A DNA stretch of 64,000 nucleotides from Lysobacter sp. Root494. GTDB taxonomy: Bacteria; Pseudomonadota; Gammaproteobacteria; Xanthomonadales; Xanthomonadaceae. Positions 33,389-42,209 of the stretch are shown piece after piece; within the stretch, counting starts at the first letter, position 1, and each line of letters begins with the position of its first letter. The notes beneath the pieces were generated by a model, which saw only the letters and a program-made list of their open reading frames with translations, did no database searches and had not been told where the DNA came from. Position numbers and translations under genes: made by a program. The stretch covers positions 671,325-735,324 of the forward strand of contig NZ_LMFH01000005.1 in the NCBI RefSeq assembly GCF_001427225.1, written 5' to 3'.

Positions 33389-33553
33389 AGGGAGAGGACA
33401 GGCGGTGATTGCGCCTCCGACGTCGCGGTAATCGACTATTTGCATGGCCTGCATCCGGATCAGCGCTTGATCTGGATTGATGCCCACCTCGACGCGAATA
33501 CGCCGGAGACTTTTCCAGGCGGCAACTTAGTCGGTTCTCACGCTGACCTCTGA
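33389..33553 (+). pseudogene. Arginase/ureohydrolase gene fragment
   Basis: One frame reads GGDCASDVAVIDYLHGLHPD then RLIWIDAHLDANTPETFPGG, ending at TGA 33551-33553. The WIDAHxDxNTPE motif is the manganese-binding signature of arginases, and GGDC(A)SD corresponds to the preceding metal motif (usually GGDHS). Neither an N-terminal start nor the rest of the 300-residue enzyme is present. It is a clear remnant of a ureohydrolase gene, about 100 bp from an intact-looking palindromic repeat at 33653. Confidence 0.8.
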
Positions 33554-33652
33554 CGACGATGAAGCCCGTGAAGGCAGCCGGGTGATTACGAAACTCTGCG
33601 AGGCAGCCATCGATCCGTGAGACTCGGGCCTGCTGTCGCGGCGCTCACGCTG

Positions 33653-33680
33653 ATGTCCACTTTGGATCGAAAGCGGACAT
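33653..33680. repeat. Dispersed palindromic repeat, best-preserved copy
   Basis: Arms ATGTCCACTTT and AAAGCGGACAT, with one mismatch over 11 positions, surround a GGATCG centre. Other copies in the window deviate more. Confidence 0.8.
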
Positions 33681-33762
33681 GCTCATCGACCCTCAAGCGG
33701 CGCACGCACGTTGCAGCGTGATAGGTACTCGCCGTTGACGCGGCACGACCCGGATGAAGCAC

Positions 33763-34656
33763 TCACCACGCGTCGTGGCGGCACACGTCTACAACGACGG
33801 TTCTAAGCCACTCGTGCGCAGGGTCCGCGTCCAGGCGCGGGTGCCAGAACAACGAAATCGTGAACTGCGGTACGTCCAGAGGCAGTGCCAGAGGGTGCAT
33901 GCCGCGCCACAGGCTCCGAGTGTGGCGTTCGGGAACCGTGGCGATCATGTCCGACTCGCCCGCAAGCAAGATTGCCGGACCGAAGCCACCGACGGTCACC
34001 ACGCCGTTGCGAACCAGACCGAGTTGTTCCAGTGCATGGTCGACCGGCGCCATTTCCAGGCCGCGACGCGAGACCAACACGTGATCGCCTGACGCGTACC
34101 GTTCGGGCGTCAACTTGCCCCTGCCCAACGGGTGGCCTTTTCGAACCACTGCGACGAACCGGTCTCGAAAGAGACCTTGCGTCCGGATTTCCGGTCCCAT
34201 GGATTTGCTGGTGACGCCGGTTTCGAGATCCACGACGCCGTCGCGCAACAGAGTGCTGTCTTTGTCCAGCTTCGGCACGAACCAGAGTCGGACGTGCGGG
34301 GCTTCTGCAGCAACGCGAGCGAGCAGGGCAGGGCCAAACGTTTCGACGAATCCTTCCGTGCTGCGGATTGCGAATGTGCGTGCAAACGTTGCGAAGTCGA
34401 GTTTCAGGGCGGGGCGGAGCACGGCGTCGGCATCGTCGACAACCTGCCTCACCCGGTCGCGTAGTTCGAGGGCGCGAGGGGTCGGAACAAGCCCGCGGCC
34501 AGCGCGCACGAGTAGCGGATCGCCCGTGGCCTCTCTAAGGCGCGCAAGGGCGCGACTCATTGCGGACGCACTCAACTGCAGGCGCCGTGCGGCACCGACG
34601 ACGCTTCCTTCAGTCAGGAGAACGTCCAGAGTCACCAGCAGATTGAGGTCGGGCAT
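33763..34656 (-). CDS. LysR-family transcriptional regulator
   Basis: A 297-residue LTTR. wHTH: LNLLVTLDVLLTEGSVVGAA, RRLQLSASAMSRALARLREA, LVRAGRGLVPTPRALEL. The effector domain includes LARVAAEAPHVRLWFVPKLD and GLFRDRFVAVVRKGHPLGRG, features of the NodD/NahR-like group (with YbeF-like proteins). ATG 34656 has GGAGG 5 bp upstream. It is divergent from the DHA2 exporter gene with a 151-bp gap, so that exporter and the following porin gene are its likely targets. Confidence 0.95.
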   Translation of the reverse strand: MPDLNLLVTLDVLLTEGSVVGAARRLQLSASAMSRALARLREATGDPLLVRAGRGLVPTPRALELRDRVRQVVDDADAVLRPALKLDFATFARTFAIRSTEGFVETFGPALLARVAAEAPHVRLWFVPKLDKDSTLLRDGVVDLETGVTSKSMGPEIRTQGLFRDRFVAVVRKGHPLGRGKLTPERYASGDHVLVSRRGLEMAPVDHALEQLGLVRNGVVTVGGFGPAILLAGESDMIATVPERHTRSLWRGMHPLALPLDVPQFTISLFWHPRLDADPAHEWLRTVVVDVCRHDAW

Positions 34657-34807
34657 GGCCACCTCCAACAACTAGCACGAATCGGCCAGACATGGCGTTT
34701 GACGCACGAATAAATTTCCGTTCGTGCGTCTTCCGCCATCTGTCCCAGGTTCCTAGGCTCTGTCCATCCCGGCGGCACGTGCCGTCCAGGGTGTCCGGAG
34801 AGCCGCC

Positions 34808-36226
34808 ATGTCATCCGCCGCTTCACCTGCCCAGACCATCCCGGTAGCCGCCACCGGAACCACCCTGGTTCTTGGCTCCTTGGCCTTGCCCATGCTGCTT
34901 TCGTCGCTTGGCACCAGCATCGCCAATGTGGGGCTGCCGACGCTGGTGTCGGCATTTGGCGCGTCGTTTCAGGCGGTCCAGTGGGTCGTGCTGGCCTACC
35001 TCCTGGCCGTAACCACCCTCGTAGTCAGCGTTGGGCGCCTGGGCGACCTGATCGGCCGGCGGCGCCTGATGCTGGTCGGCATCTCCCTCTTCACCGCGTC
35101 ATCCATCGCCTGCGGCGCGGCCACCGAACTGTGGTTGCTCATCGCTGCCCGAGCCGGCCAGGGGCTTGGTGCGGCCGTGATGATGGCACTGTCCATGGCC
35201 CTGGTGGGGGATGCCGTGCCGCAGGAGCGCGCGGGCCAAACCATGGGTTTGCTTGGAACCATGTCTGCCGTGGGTACGGCGCTCGGCCCTTCGCTTGGAG
35301 GCCTGCTCATTGCAGCAGTCGGCTGGCGGGCCGTGTTTCTCATCAACCTGCCGCTCGGGCTCATTGCGCTCGGGTTGGCGTACCGCGCGCTTCCGGCCGA
35401 CGCCCCACACGACCGCAGGACGTCTTTCGATCTGGTCGGCTCCGGCTTGTTGGCGGGAACGCTGGTCGCGTATGCCCTTTCCATGACGCTCGGAAAGGCG
35501 ACCTTCGGTCCGAAGAGCATTGCGCTGCTGGTCATCGCTTTTTTGGCGGCGGCCCTCTTCGTGTCCATGCAGTCTCGGGTCCGCTCACCGCTCGTCCGCA
35601 TGAGCCTCTTCAGCGATCGCGCGATCAGCGCCGGCTTTGCGATGAGCGCGTTGGTCACAACGGTCGCGATGACCACCCTCGTGGTCGGGCCGTTCTATCT
35701 GTCCAAGGCGCTTGGCCTCACCACCGCTACCGTGGGATTGGTCATGACGGCAGGCCCCTTCGTCGCAGCGTTGGCGGGCGTCCCCGCCGGACGCGCCGTC
35801 GACCGGTTCGGCTCTCGCATCGTCATGCTCGCCGGTCTTTCCGCCATGTCCATCGGCTGCCTGGCGCTCGCGCTGTGCCCGCTGGAGTTCGGCATCGCGG
35901 GCTACATCCTGCCGCTGGTGTTCACAACGGCGGGCTTCGCCACCTTCCAGGCCGCGAACAACACGGCGGTCGTTTCGACCACGCCCGCGAACCAGCGCGG
36001 TGTCGTGTCCGGACTGCTCACGCTCTCTCGCAACCTCGGCCTCATCACCGGCGCGTCCGTCATGGGGGCGGTGTTCGTGCGCGGCACGCATGCCACGAGC
36101 GTTGCCGAGGCCAGCCCTTTCGCCGTCGCATCGGGCGCGCACGTCGCGTTCGGCACCGCGGCGGCGCTCGTCGTCAGCGCTCTGGTCTTGGCCGTGCAAT
36201 TCGCCAAGCCGGCATCTCGCACCTGA
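34808..36226 (+). CDS. MFS drug exporter, DHA2 (14-helix) type
   Basis: A 472-residue transporter with 14 predicted helices. Typical motifs are SIANVGLPTLVSAFGASFQA, the A motif GRLGDLIGRRRLMLVG, and the C motif region GTALGPSLGGLLIAAVGWRA followed by FLINLPLGLIALGLAYR. It resembles EmrB/QacA-type multidrug exporters. A divergent LysR and a downstream alginate-export-type porin suggest an export/import module under common control. The stop is 8 bp before the porin start. Confidence 0.93.
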   Translation: MSSAASPAQTIPVAATGTTLVLGSLALPMLLSSLGTSIANVGLPTLVSAFGASFQAVQWVVLAYLLAVTTLVVSVGRLGDLIGRRRLMLVGISLFTASSIACGAATELWLLIAARAGQGLGAAVMMALSMALVGDAVPQERAGQTMGLLGTMSAVGTALGPSLGGLLIAAVGWRAVFLINLPLGLIALGLAYRALPADAPHDRRTSFDLVGSGLLAGTLVAYALSMTLGKATFGPKSIALLVIAFLAAALFVSMQSRVRSPLVRMSLFSDRAISAGFAMSALVTTVAMTTLVVGPFYLSKALGLTTATVGLVMTAGPFVAALAGVPAGRAVDRFGSRIVMLAGLSAMSIGCLALALCPLEFGIAGYILPLVFTTAGFATFQAANNTAVVSTTPANQRGVVSGLLTLSRNLGLITGASVMGAVFVRGTHATSVAEASPFAVASGAHVAFGTAAALVVSALVLAVQFAKPASRT

Positions 36227-36234
36227 GGTCCGTC

Positions 36235-37710
36235 GTGCCTACGTTTGCCCGTAACTGGTCCGCCATTGCCCTTTCCCTCGCGTTTGGTTCCACCGCACTG
36301 CAAGCCGCTGCCGCAGGAGCGGAGAAGTGTGTTGGCACGTCAGACCCTGGCCAGTCGGTACCCACACCGGCAGACCCCTATCCGCTCATGGCAGCCGGTT
36401 GGGGGCCCGAGCTTGGCAATGGCCTCATGGCCAGCCGGTGGGTCGAGGACTGGTCGGGCGTCGCGAACGCGGGACATGCGGCGCCTGGCAAAGCCACCGC
36501 GACGGGCGCAGGTCACCTCACTCTGAGCGGTGAAATACGCGTGCGCGCGGTGGCGAGCGACAACGCGCAACTCGTCGAGGGCAGCGACGTTCGGCAAAAC
36601 CAGCTGCGCGCAATAGCCGGCGCTCACTGGGAACTGGGTCCGCACATTCGCGCGTATGCGGAGTTGGGTGCAGGCCACGTCGACGACGGGCAGGCAGTTG
36701 CTCCGGCGAATTTCCAGAACGACGCGGCCCTGCAGCAGGTTTTCGTGGATCTTCGCGCGACGCCCGAGGACGCGATGCTCGGCGCGATGTTCGGGCGTCA
36801 GGAATTTTCAGACGGCCCGCGACAGCTGATCAGCCTCAGCGATGGACCGAACCTGCACCGCACGTGGAATGGCGTGCGGCTGTACGGCCATGGGCCACGC
36901 ATGCGCGTCGGTGCGTTCGACCTCAAAGCAACGCGTTTGGGCGTCGGCGCGCTGGATGAAACAGTGAATTCGGGTGAACGACTTCGCGGTGTTACTGGCA
37001 GCTTCATCGTCACGCCGGGCCATGGACCTAATACCTATCTCGATCCGTTCTGGTATCGGACCGACAACAACGCCTATCGCCTAGCTGGCGTCCTGGGTAC
37101 GGACCACCGAGACACCTACGGCGTGCGCCTGTGGGGCCGTTCCGGTCAATTCCGCTTTGATTGGACCGCGGCCCGCCAGACCGGCGACACCGTCAATGGA
37201 CGTCGCGTTGACGCGTGGGCGCTTTTCACGGTGCAGAGCCTCGCGCTATCGGAAGGCGGTTGGAAGCCGCGACTGACGTCCCATGTCGATGTCGCGTCCG
37301 GCGGCGGCGGATTCGACGGACGTTCCGTCCACGACTTCAATCCGCTCTACGCGAGTTCGAACTACCTCGGCGAAGGGCAGTTCCTGGGGCTGACGAACCT
37401 GATGATCGTTGCCCCTGGCGTTACCGTTGCTCCGACCCACAAGACGTCGGTTGCCCTCGAATACGGTTACGCGCGGCGGCTCGATGAGAAAGATGCGATC
37501 TACGCTGGCGGCGGTCGCGTCTACGGCGGTACCGAGCACACAACCGGTCACCACATCGGGGATTTGGCTCGCCTCACGGGCACTTGGTCCGTCAATCGTT
37601 ACCTCGGTTTTCGCCTGAATGTCGAACACCTGCGCCCCGGCGGCGCCCTGCAGCGCGCCGGATTTACATCGGGCACCTACACCTACCTCGACGCCACGGT
37701 GCGCTACTGA
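36235..37710 (+). CDS. Alginate-export-type outer-membrane porin
   Basis: A 491-residue protein with signal peptide (WSAIALSLAFGSTALQAAAA). It has the alginate_exp domain layout: repeated amphipathic strands ending with aromatic residues, GRQEFSDGPRQLISLSDGPN, NLHRTWNGVRLYG, FWYRTDNNAYRLAG, and C-terminal LARLTGTWSVNRYLGFRLN with a closing aromatic-Tyr strand. The start is a GTG at 36235 with GAGGTC just upstream; the frame is open far upstream through the exporter gene, but that part is not this protein. Close spacing to the exporter suggests co-transcription. Related proteins transport polysaccharides or small anions; the substrate here is unknown. Confidence 0.88.
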   Translation: MPTFARNWSAIALSLAFGSTALQAAAAGAEKCVGTSDPGQSVPTPADPYPLMAAGWGPELGNGLMASRWVEDWSGVANAGHAAPGKATATGAGHLTLSGEIRVRAVASDNAQLVEGSDVRQNQLRAIAGAHWELGPHIRAYAELGAGHVDDGQAVAPANFQNDAALQQVFVDLRATPEDAMLGAMFGRQEFSDGPRQLISLSDGPNLHRTWNGVRLYGHGPRMRVGAFDLKATRLGVGALDETVNSGERLRGVTGSFIVTPGHGPNTYLDPFWYRTDNNAYRLAGVLGTDHRDTYGVRLWGRSGQFRFDWTAARQTGDTVNGRRVDAWALFTVQSLALSEGGWKPRLTSHVDVASGGGGFDGRSVHDFNPLYASSNYLGEGQFLGLTNLMIVAPGVTVAPTHKTSVALEYGYARRLDEKDAIYAGGGRVYGGTEHTTGHHIGDLARLTGTWSVNRYLGFRLNVEHLRPGGALQRAGFTSGTYTYLDATVRY

Positions 37711-37903
37711 TGGACACGACACTCACCCACGAACCATTGCGACACCTGTCGCCCCGACCACGCACGCGGACGACGCGCGTCTGAACTTCTTTACCTCCGG
37801 CCCCGAGGCCATGCAGGCGAAGTCCGTGCTGGACCAGCGGTCGCACGCTCCGATCTGGAGCGCTCGCTCGTCGAACTGATGCGCAGCCGTGTCTCCCGGA
37901 TCA
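37710..37903 (+). pseudogene. AhpD/carboxymuconolactone decarboxylase-family gene remnant
   Basis: One frame reads ARLNFFTSGPEAMQAKSVLD and the next continues VARSDLERSLVELMRSRVSR, which together match the N-terminal half of AhpD-like CMD proteins (RLxYYKASPEAMxAMxALE ... SLIELVxLRxSQ). One G is missing near 37840 (GACCAG-CGGTC). The sequence ends before the CxxC active site, and a decayed palindrome follows at 37936. The gene is truncated and frameshifted. Confidence 0.75.
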
Positions 37904-37935
37904 TGACAGTCCCGGCAAAACGCACACCCATGCGA

Positions 37936-37965
37936 AATGTCCGCTATTGGCCAAAAGCGATCATT
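37936..37965. repeat. Dispersed palindromic repeat, decayed copy
   Basis: AATGTCCGCTATTGGCCAAA followed by AGCGATCATTGC: the left arm is well kept and the right arm is changed. Confidence 0.65.
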
Positions 37966-37989
37966 GCGGTTGACGACCACCCGGTTCCC

Positions 37990-38829
37990 TCACTGGAAGG
38001 CCAGCGTGAGCACGCGCAAGGCTTCGCGCGTTCGCCGGTCGCTGAGGTTGCTGTAGAGCATCACGGCCTGCGAGCGAATCGGCGGCAGCGACAGGACCCC
38101 GCTGACGTCGACCGTGCCCGGTGGTGCCGCGCGCCGCGCCAGTACCGCCACCGCGAGGCCGGCGACAGCAGCGGCACCCAGGATCGCGGCGCCCTTGCCG
38201 ACGAAGACCTCGCGCCATTCGATGCCAGCGCGGTCGAGTGCGCGTACTGCCTCGATGCGGACGCGGCACGACTCGCCTTGCGTGGCGAGTGGCAACGGCT
38301 GGCCGGTGCGTGGCTCCCAGCCGGCCGCCGCGAACCATGAAAAGGATTCCTGGCACACCACCTTGCCTCGCTTGCCGCGATCCTCGGGGCGCAGCACCAG
38401 CACGGCGTCGAGTTCGCCCTGTTCCAGGCTTCGCATGAGTTCGTTGGTGCCGGCGATGCGCATCTCGACCCGCAGGTTCGGATCGTGGTCGCGCATCCGC
38501 GCCAACAGGAACGGAAGTTCGCTGCCGACCAGTAGCTGGTTGATGCCGATCGCCAACCGGCGCTGCTCCATCTCGAAGGCGGCGGTTGCGCGGTCATGGC
38601 ACGACACCAGTTCGCGCGCCACGCCGAGAAAGGCCAGCCCTTCGGCCGACAGGCGAACCTGCCGCGGCGTCCGTTCCAGCAGGCGGCGGCCGAGTTGCTC
38701 TTCCAGGCGCCGCAGCTTGAGGCTGATGGCGGACTGGGTGGTGCCGAGCACGTCGGCTGCCCGGGTGAAGCTCTGCAGGTCGGCCGCGAGCAGGAAAGCC
38801 CTGACTGCATCCACGTCCATCGCTTTCAT
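37990..38829 (-). CDS. LysR-family transcriptional regulator
   Basis: A 279-residue LTTR. wHTH: AVRAFLLAADLQSFTRAADV, LGTTQSAISLKLRRLEEQLG, RTPRQVRLSAEGLAFLG. Effector part: LLVGSELPFLLARMRDHDPN, LRVEMRIAGTNELMRSLEQG, ELDAVLVLRPEDRG. ATG 38829 or 38820 could start it. It is divergent from the lipocalin-like gene with 108 bp between, and is probably its regulator. Confidence 0.95.
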   Translation of the reverse strand: MKAMDVDAVRAFLLAADLQSFTRAADVLGTTQSAISLKLRRLEEQLGRRLLERTPRQVRLSAEGLAFLGVARELVSCHDRATAAFEMEQRRLAIGINQLLVGSELPFLLARMRDHDPNLRVEMRIAGTNELMRSLEQGELDAVLVLRPEDRGKRGKVVCQESFSWFAAAGWEPRTGQPLPLATQGESCRVRIEAVRALDRAGIEWREVFVGKGAAILGAAAVAGLAVAVLARRAAPPGTVDVSGVLSLPPIRSQAVMLYSNLSDRRTREALRVLTLAFQ

Positions 38830-38937
38830 CAGGATGATTGGCTTTTGAAATGACAGATATCTTTGTAGATGCGTTTTTCGTATCTATCAAGCGGCCTAGG
38901 ATGGGTCCGGTCGATCTCCGACCCATGAGGACTCACC

Positions 38938-39435
38938 GTGATGAAACCACTGACCGCCGCACTCGTCGCCATGCTGGCTGGAATGGCTGCGCGTGACGCG
39001 CACGTGCCGGCACGCGCGTTCCCACTGCAAGGCACCTGGACCCTGGCCGCCGCGGACAAGGTCCTGCCGGATGGCAGGACGGCGCGGGACTACGGCGAGA
39101 ACCCGAAGGGCAGGCTCGTCGTCGATGGCAAGGGGCGGTATTCGCTGCAGATCTTCAAGTCCGAACGCCTGCAGTTCGCCAGCGACAGCAAGGCCGATGG
39201 CAGCGCCGACGAATTCAGGTCCGCGGTCACGGGCAGCAGTACCCACTACGGCACGATGACGTTCGACGAACGGGCAGGGGTGCTGGTGTTCTCGATCGAA
39301 GGCTCGTCCTTCCCCAACTGGGAAGGCACGACCCAGAGGCGCCAGTACAAGCTGGATGGTGCCGAGCTGCGTTACGAAGTGCCGCCCCGCCCGGATGGGA
39401 GCATTCCGGTTTCGGTGTGGCACCGGCTTGATTGA
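38938..39435 (+). CDS. Lipocalin-like domain protein
   Basis: A 165-residue protein beginning with a short hydrophobic stretch (AALVAMLAGMAARDAHV) that may act as a signal peptide. The lipocalin-like_5-type domain is seen in LQGTWTLAAADKVLPDGRTA, NPKGRLVVDGKGRYSLQIF and STHYGTMTFDERAGVLVFSI. It should form a small beta-barrel binding hydrophobic compounds. GTG 38938 is 7 bp from GAGG; ATG 38941 is the next codon. Divergent LysR control is likely. Confidence 0.85.
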   Translation: MMKPLTAALVAMLAGMAARDAHVPARAFPLQGTWTLAAADKVLPDGRTARDYGENPKGRLVVDGKGRYSLQIFKSERLQFASDSKADGSADEFRSAVTGSSTHYGTMTFDERAGVLVFSIEGSSFPNWEGTTQRRQYKLDGAELRYEVPPRPDGSIPVSVWHRLD

Positions 39436-39500
39436 AGCCTCTCTTGTTTCCGTTCGAAGGCGATCACGCCACCATTCATGCTTCAACCGCTGGAGCCACC

Positions 39501-39845
39501 ATGCCGCACTTCGTAGTCGACTGTTCCCAGGGAATACTTCAGGTTCATGACGAAGAATCGATCATCGCCCGGCTGCATCGAGCGGTGAATTCTTCAGGGT
39601 TGTTTGAAGAATCGGACATCAAGATCCGTGTACGTCCCTTCGGCATCTATGCGACCGGCGGAGGACGTGAGGATTTCATTCATACCTTCGGCTGGATCAT
39701 GCAGGGGCGCAGCGTCGAGCAACGCGCTGCCTTGTCGAAGGCCATCGTCAGCGAGCTGGCGGAGATGTTTCCACGGCTTCCTCGCATTGCCGCGAACATC
39801 GCCGAGTTCGAACAGGCGACCTATTTCAATCGCGCAATGATGTGA
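39501..39845 (+). CDS. 5-carboxymethyl-2-hydroxymuconate isomerase (CHMI)-family tautomerase
   Basis: A 114-residue tautomerase-superfamily protein. Pro2 follows the initiator Met (MPHFVVDCSQGIL), and the CHMI pattern continues with RLHRAVNSSGLFEESDIKIR, VRPFGIYATGGG and DFIHTFGWIMQGRSVEQRA. CHMI acts in homoprotocatechuate degradation. Stand-alone paralogues outside that cluster, as here, are common and of unknown substrate. ATG 39501 has GGAG 5 bp upstream. It lies 65 bp after the lipocalin gene. Confidence 0.9.
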   Translation: MPHFVVDCSQGILQVHDEESIIARLHRAVNSSGLFEESDIKIRVRPFGIYATGGGREDFIHTFGWIMQGRSVEQRAALSKAIVSELAEMFPRLPRIAANIAEFEQATYFNRAMM

Positions 39846-39991
39846 ATGGCCAATTTCCGGAGTTTCGCAGCGTCTGCGCATGGGAAGAATGAGCGATCGC
39901 TACGGGTGAAGGCAGTCACTCCGAATCGCTTCTGACACGTCGTGCCTGCAACCGCCGCATACCGATACAGACTCGCCGAAACCTCCGGCAG

Positions 39992-40375
39992 TCAAAGAAA
40001 GACCGCCTCGGTTTGCTGTTTCTCGAAGGTCACGTTGACCGTGCGCCCAATTGCGCGCGTGCGGTGCACGGTGCCTGCCGGTACCACCAGGCACTGCCAC
40101 GGTCCCAATCTCGCCCGTACGCCTTCATCGAAATCAATCTCGAGTTCGCCCGCCACCACCAGGAAGAGCTCGTCGGAGTTCGGATGGTAATGCCAGCGAT
40201 ATTCGCCCTCGAACACGGCCAGCCGCATGCAATCGCCGTTTATGTCCACAAGCACGGTGTTGCTGTAGGCGGCACTCACCTGACGTTGTTCGGCTTGAAT
40301 ATCCACGACCGTCCTTGCCGGAAAGCGTGCCGCTTCCGCGGTGTAGCTCCGGGCATTCGGGAATTCGGTCTTCAT
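39992..40375 (-). CDS. Cupin-domain protein
   Basis: A 127-residue single-cupin protein. Motif 1 is EGEYRWHYHPNSDELFLVVA (HYH...E) and motif 2 is GPWQCLVVPAGTVHRTRAIG. The metal-ligand set appears complete. No signal peptide is seen, so it is cytosolic. Such cupins often act as small-molecule-binding enzymes; the function is not determinable. ATG 40375 follows GGAG by 8 bp. It is convergent with the CHMI-like gene. Confidence 0.9.
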   Translation of the reverse strand: MKTEFPNARSYTAEAARFPARTVVDIQAEQRQVSAAYSNTVLVDINGDCMRLAVFEGEYRWHYHPNSDELFLVVAGELEIDFDEGVRARLGPWQCLVVPAGTVHRTRAIGRTVNVTFEKQQTEAVFL

Positions 40376-40727
40376 CGTGCATCTCCATCGGAGGCGCCAG
40401 GAAACGCTGGCCGGTACAGGCTGCAACGACTGTGGTCGGTTGGGGCCGCGGCCAATGAAACACTGTGGGCCGCACCTCATCGGACGCGTGAGCCTCCGCC
40501 AGTTACTACAGGATTTTTTCCGGGTTGCGGATCGGCCAGCCTATGCGCCGGATTGGCTGACCGAAGAGGGGAGTCCGCGGGCTTGCTCGCCGGGAGAAGA
40601 CGATGCCGTTGTAAGGGACGAGATCGACTGCCGCTTGCCAACGTTCGATCGCGTAATTGCGCGGGCCCCACATCGGGATCTTTCGATCATGACGCCGGCT
40701 CGATTTCGAAGATGGCTCGAAGAAGCG
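40376..40727. other. Intergenic region between the cupin and isochorismatase genes
   Basis: Short open frames are present on both strands but none reads like a protein family. No repeat copy is recognised. Confidence 0.4.
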
Positions 40728-40756
40728 GCAAGGCTCCCCCGCGGGGGAAGCCTTGC
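40728..40756 (-). terminator. Strong hairpin after the isochorismatase gene
   Basis: GCAAGGCTCCCCC / GCGGGGGAAGCCTTGC form a long, nearly perfect GC-rich stem 9 bp past the minus-strand stop. No run of T follows on that strand, so it may act with Rho or as an RNA-stabilising hairpin. Confidence 0.6.
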
Positions 40757-40764
40757 GCACTGGT

Positions 40765-41406
40765 TCATTCGGCGCGGTCGTACGAGAACTGGATCCCCGG
40801 CGTACCACCGGTTTCGATAAACAGATCAAGGAAGGCAGGCACCGTGTCCTTGCGCTGCCAGTCGCGTTGCAATTCGCAGAACAGCTGCACCACGCTGATC
40901 AGCTTGCCGCCTGCCTGCTCGATGCGCCGCAGCGCGGCTTCGTGCGCGGCAACCGAAGTGCCACCGACGGCGTCGACTACTACATAGACCTCGTAGCCCT
41001 CCTTGAGCGCGTCCAGCGCCGGAAAGGTGAGGCAGGCTTCGGTCCATAGCGCGGTCATGACCAGCTTCCTGCGGCCGGTGGCCTTCACGGCTGCGCGGAA
41101 CTCGACGTCTTCCCAGGAGTTGATCGTGGTCCGGTCGTAGGTCGGGACATCGCGCAGCACCTTGCGCAGGTGCGTAATCGGCGGCTTGTTCAAGCCGGTC
41201 TTGACGTTGACGGTGGAGTGGACGATCGGGAGGCCATACGCGACGGCTGCCTTCGCGGCGCCGACAATGTTGTTGACCAGCAACTGGCGGTCCATCGAGG
41301 CGATGGAATTCACCTGCACGGGCTGGTAGTCGATGATGATGAAAGCCGCGTTCTGGGGGGTAAGCAGTTGATCGCTGACAGGATCACGGATGGGTTCGCT
41401 TGCCAT
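40765..41406 (-). CDS. Isochorismatase-fold hydrolase 1
   Basis: A 213-residue cysteine hydrolase. The catalytic Asp is in AAFIIIDYQPVQVNSI, the Lys in AVKATGRRKLVMTALWTEA region, and the nucleophile Cys in ALWTEACLTFPALDALKEGY, with a cis-peptide region before it. It resembles YcaC-like and hydantoinase-related hydrolases. Gap of 53 bp to the second paralogue; both follow the pirin gene in the same direction, forming a probable operon. Confidence 0.92.
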   Translation of the reverse strand: MASEPIRDPVSDQLLTPQNAAFIIIDYQPVQVNSIASMDRQLLVNNIVGAAKAAVAYGLPIVHSTVNVKTGLNKPPITHLRKVLRDVPTYDRTTINSWEDVEFRAAVKATGRRKLVMTALWTEACLTFPALDALKEGYEVYVVVDAVGGTSVAAHEAALRRIEQAGGKLISVVQLFCELQRDWQRKDTVPAFLDLFIETGGTPGIQFSYDRAE

Positions 41407-41459
41407 GGAGGTGCTCCGTTGGGATGTGGCGGGAAGTGCGCGCGTGGAAGGCGCGGGTA

Positions 41460-42140
41460 TCAGCTGCGCACCGAATCGAGCTGTTCCTGGTTCTTCACCA
41501 CAGCCTGCGCCTTCATGTAGCTCTCGATCAGCAACTGGTACGGCGGGAACACGGCGCTATAGGCCTCGGCCCACTGCTGTGCGTCATCGCGGTGCCAGGT
41601 CTTTTGCACTTCCGAACACACCGCAGCCGTGTCCATGGGTACGACACCGGCCTGGACGACGCGCGCCAGGGTGATTTCCTGCGCCATTTTCGAGTAGGTG
41701 CCGGAGGCGTCGACGACGGCGAATACCTGATAGCCGTCGTGCACGGCGGCGATGCTCGGGAACGCCATGCACACGCTGGTAATGGTGCCGGCGATGATCA
41801 GCTGCTTGCGGCCGGTCGCCTTGACTGCAGCCACGAACTCGGGGTTGTCCCAGGCGTTGATCTCGCCCTTGCGCGCCACGTACCTGGCGTGCGGCGCGTA
41901 CCGGTGGATCTCCGGGATCAGCGGTCCGTTCGGGCCCTGCGGCACCGAGGCAGTGGTGATAACCGGGATCCCGGCCAGCGTGGCGACCTTGGCCAGGGTA
42001 GTGGCATTGGCGCGGATCTCGGTGAACGGCATGTCCCTGATGGTCTGGAACAGGCCGCTCTGGTGGTCGATCAGGAGCAGCACCGCATCGTCGGGATCGA
42101 TGATCGGCTTTGCGCCATTGAAGTTGGCGGGAGTGCTCAT
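41460..42140 (-). CDS. Isochorismatase-fold hydrolase 2 (YcaC-like)
   Basis: A 226-residue cysteine hydrolase. DDAVLLLIDHQSGLFQTIRD carries the catalytic Asp, TGRKQLIIAGTITSVCMAFP carries the Cys, and EGYQVFAVVDASGT-like features follow (HDGYQVFAVVDASGTYSK). It is close to E. coli YcaC. The pair of isochorismatase-fold genes downstream of pirin is a recurring arrangement in proteobacteria; pathway unknown. ATG 42140 follows an AGGAACACCC-type site. Confidence 0.92.
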   Translation of the reverse strand: MSTPANFNGAKPIIDPDDAVLLLIDHQSGLFQTIRDMPFTEIRANATTLAKVATLAGIPVITTASVPQGPNGPLIPEIHRYAPHARYVARKGEINAWDNPEFVAAVKATGRKQLIIAGTITSVCMAFPSIAAVHDGYQVFAVVDASGTYSKMAQEITLARVVQAGVVPMDTAAVCSEVQKTWHRDDAQQWAEAYSAVFPPYQLLIESYMKAQAVVKNQEQLDSVRS

Positions 42141-42209
42141 GGGTGTTCCTCGAAGGTGCGCATCATGCGCGGACAGGGAAGGCGCCGGCCCGAATGACCG
42201 GCGCTGCGG

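Noticed and set aside
34981-36234. Upstream extension of the porin frame through the exporter gene
   Set aside because: The exporter frame has full MFS motifs; the other frame is Arg/Gly/Pro-rich without domain sequence. The porin is taken to start at 36235.
40506-40829. Minus-strand frame after the isochorismatase gene with MWGPRNYAIERWQ
   Set aside because: Overlaps the real gene's end, lacks a start context and has no recognisable family; kept as unassigned intergenic sequence.
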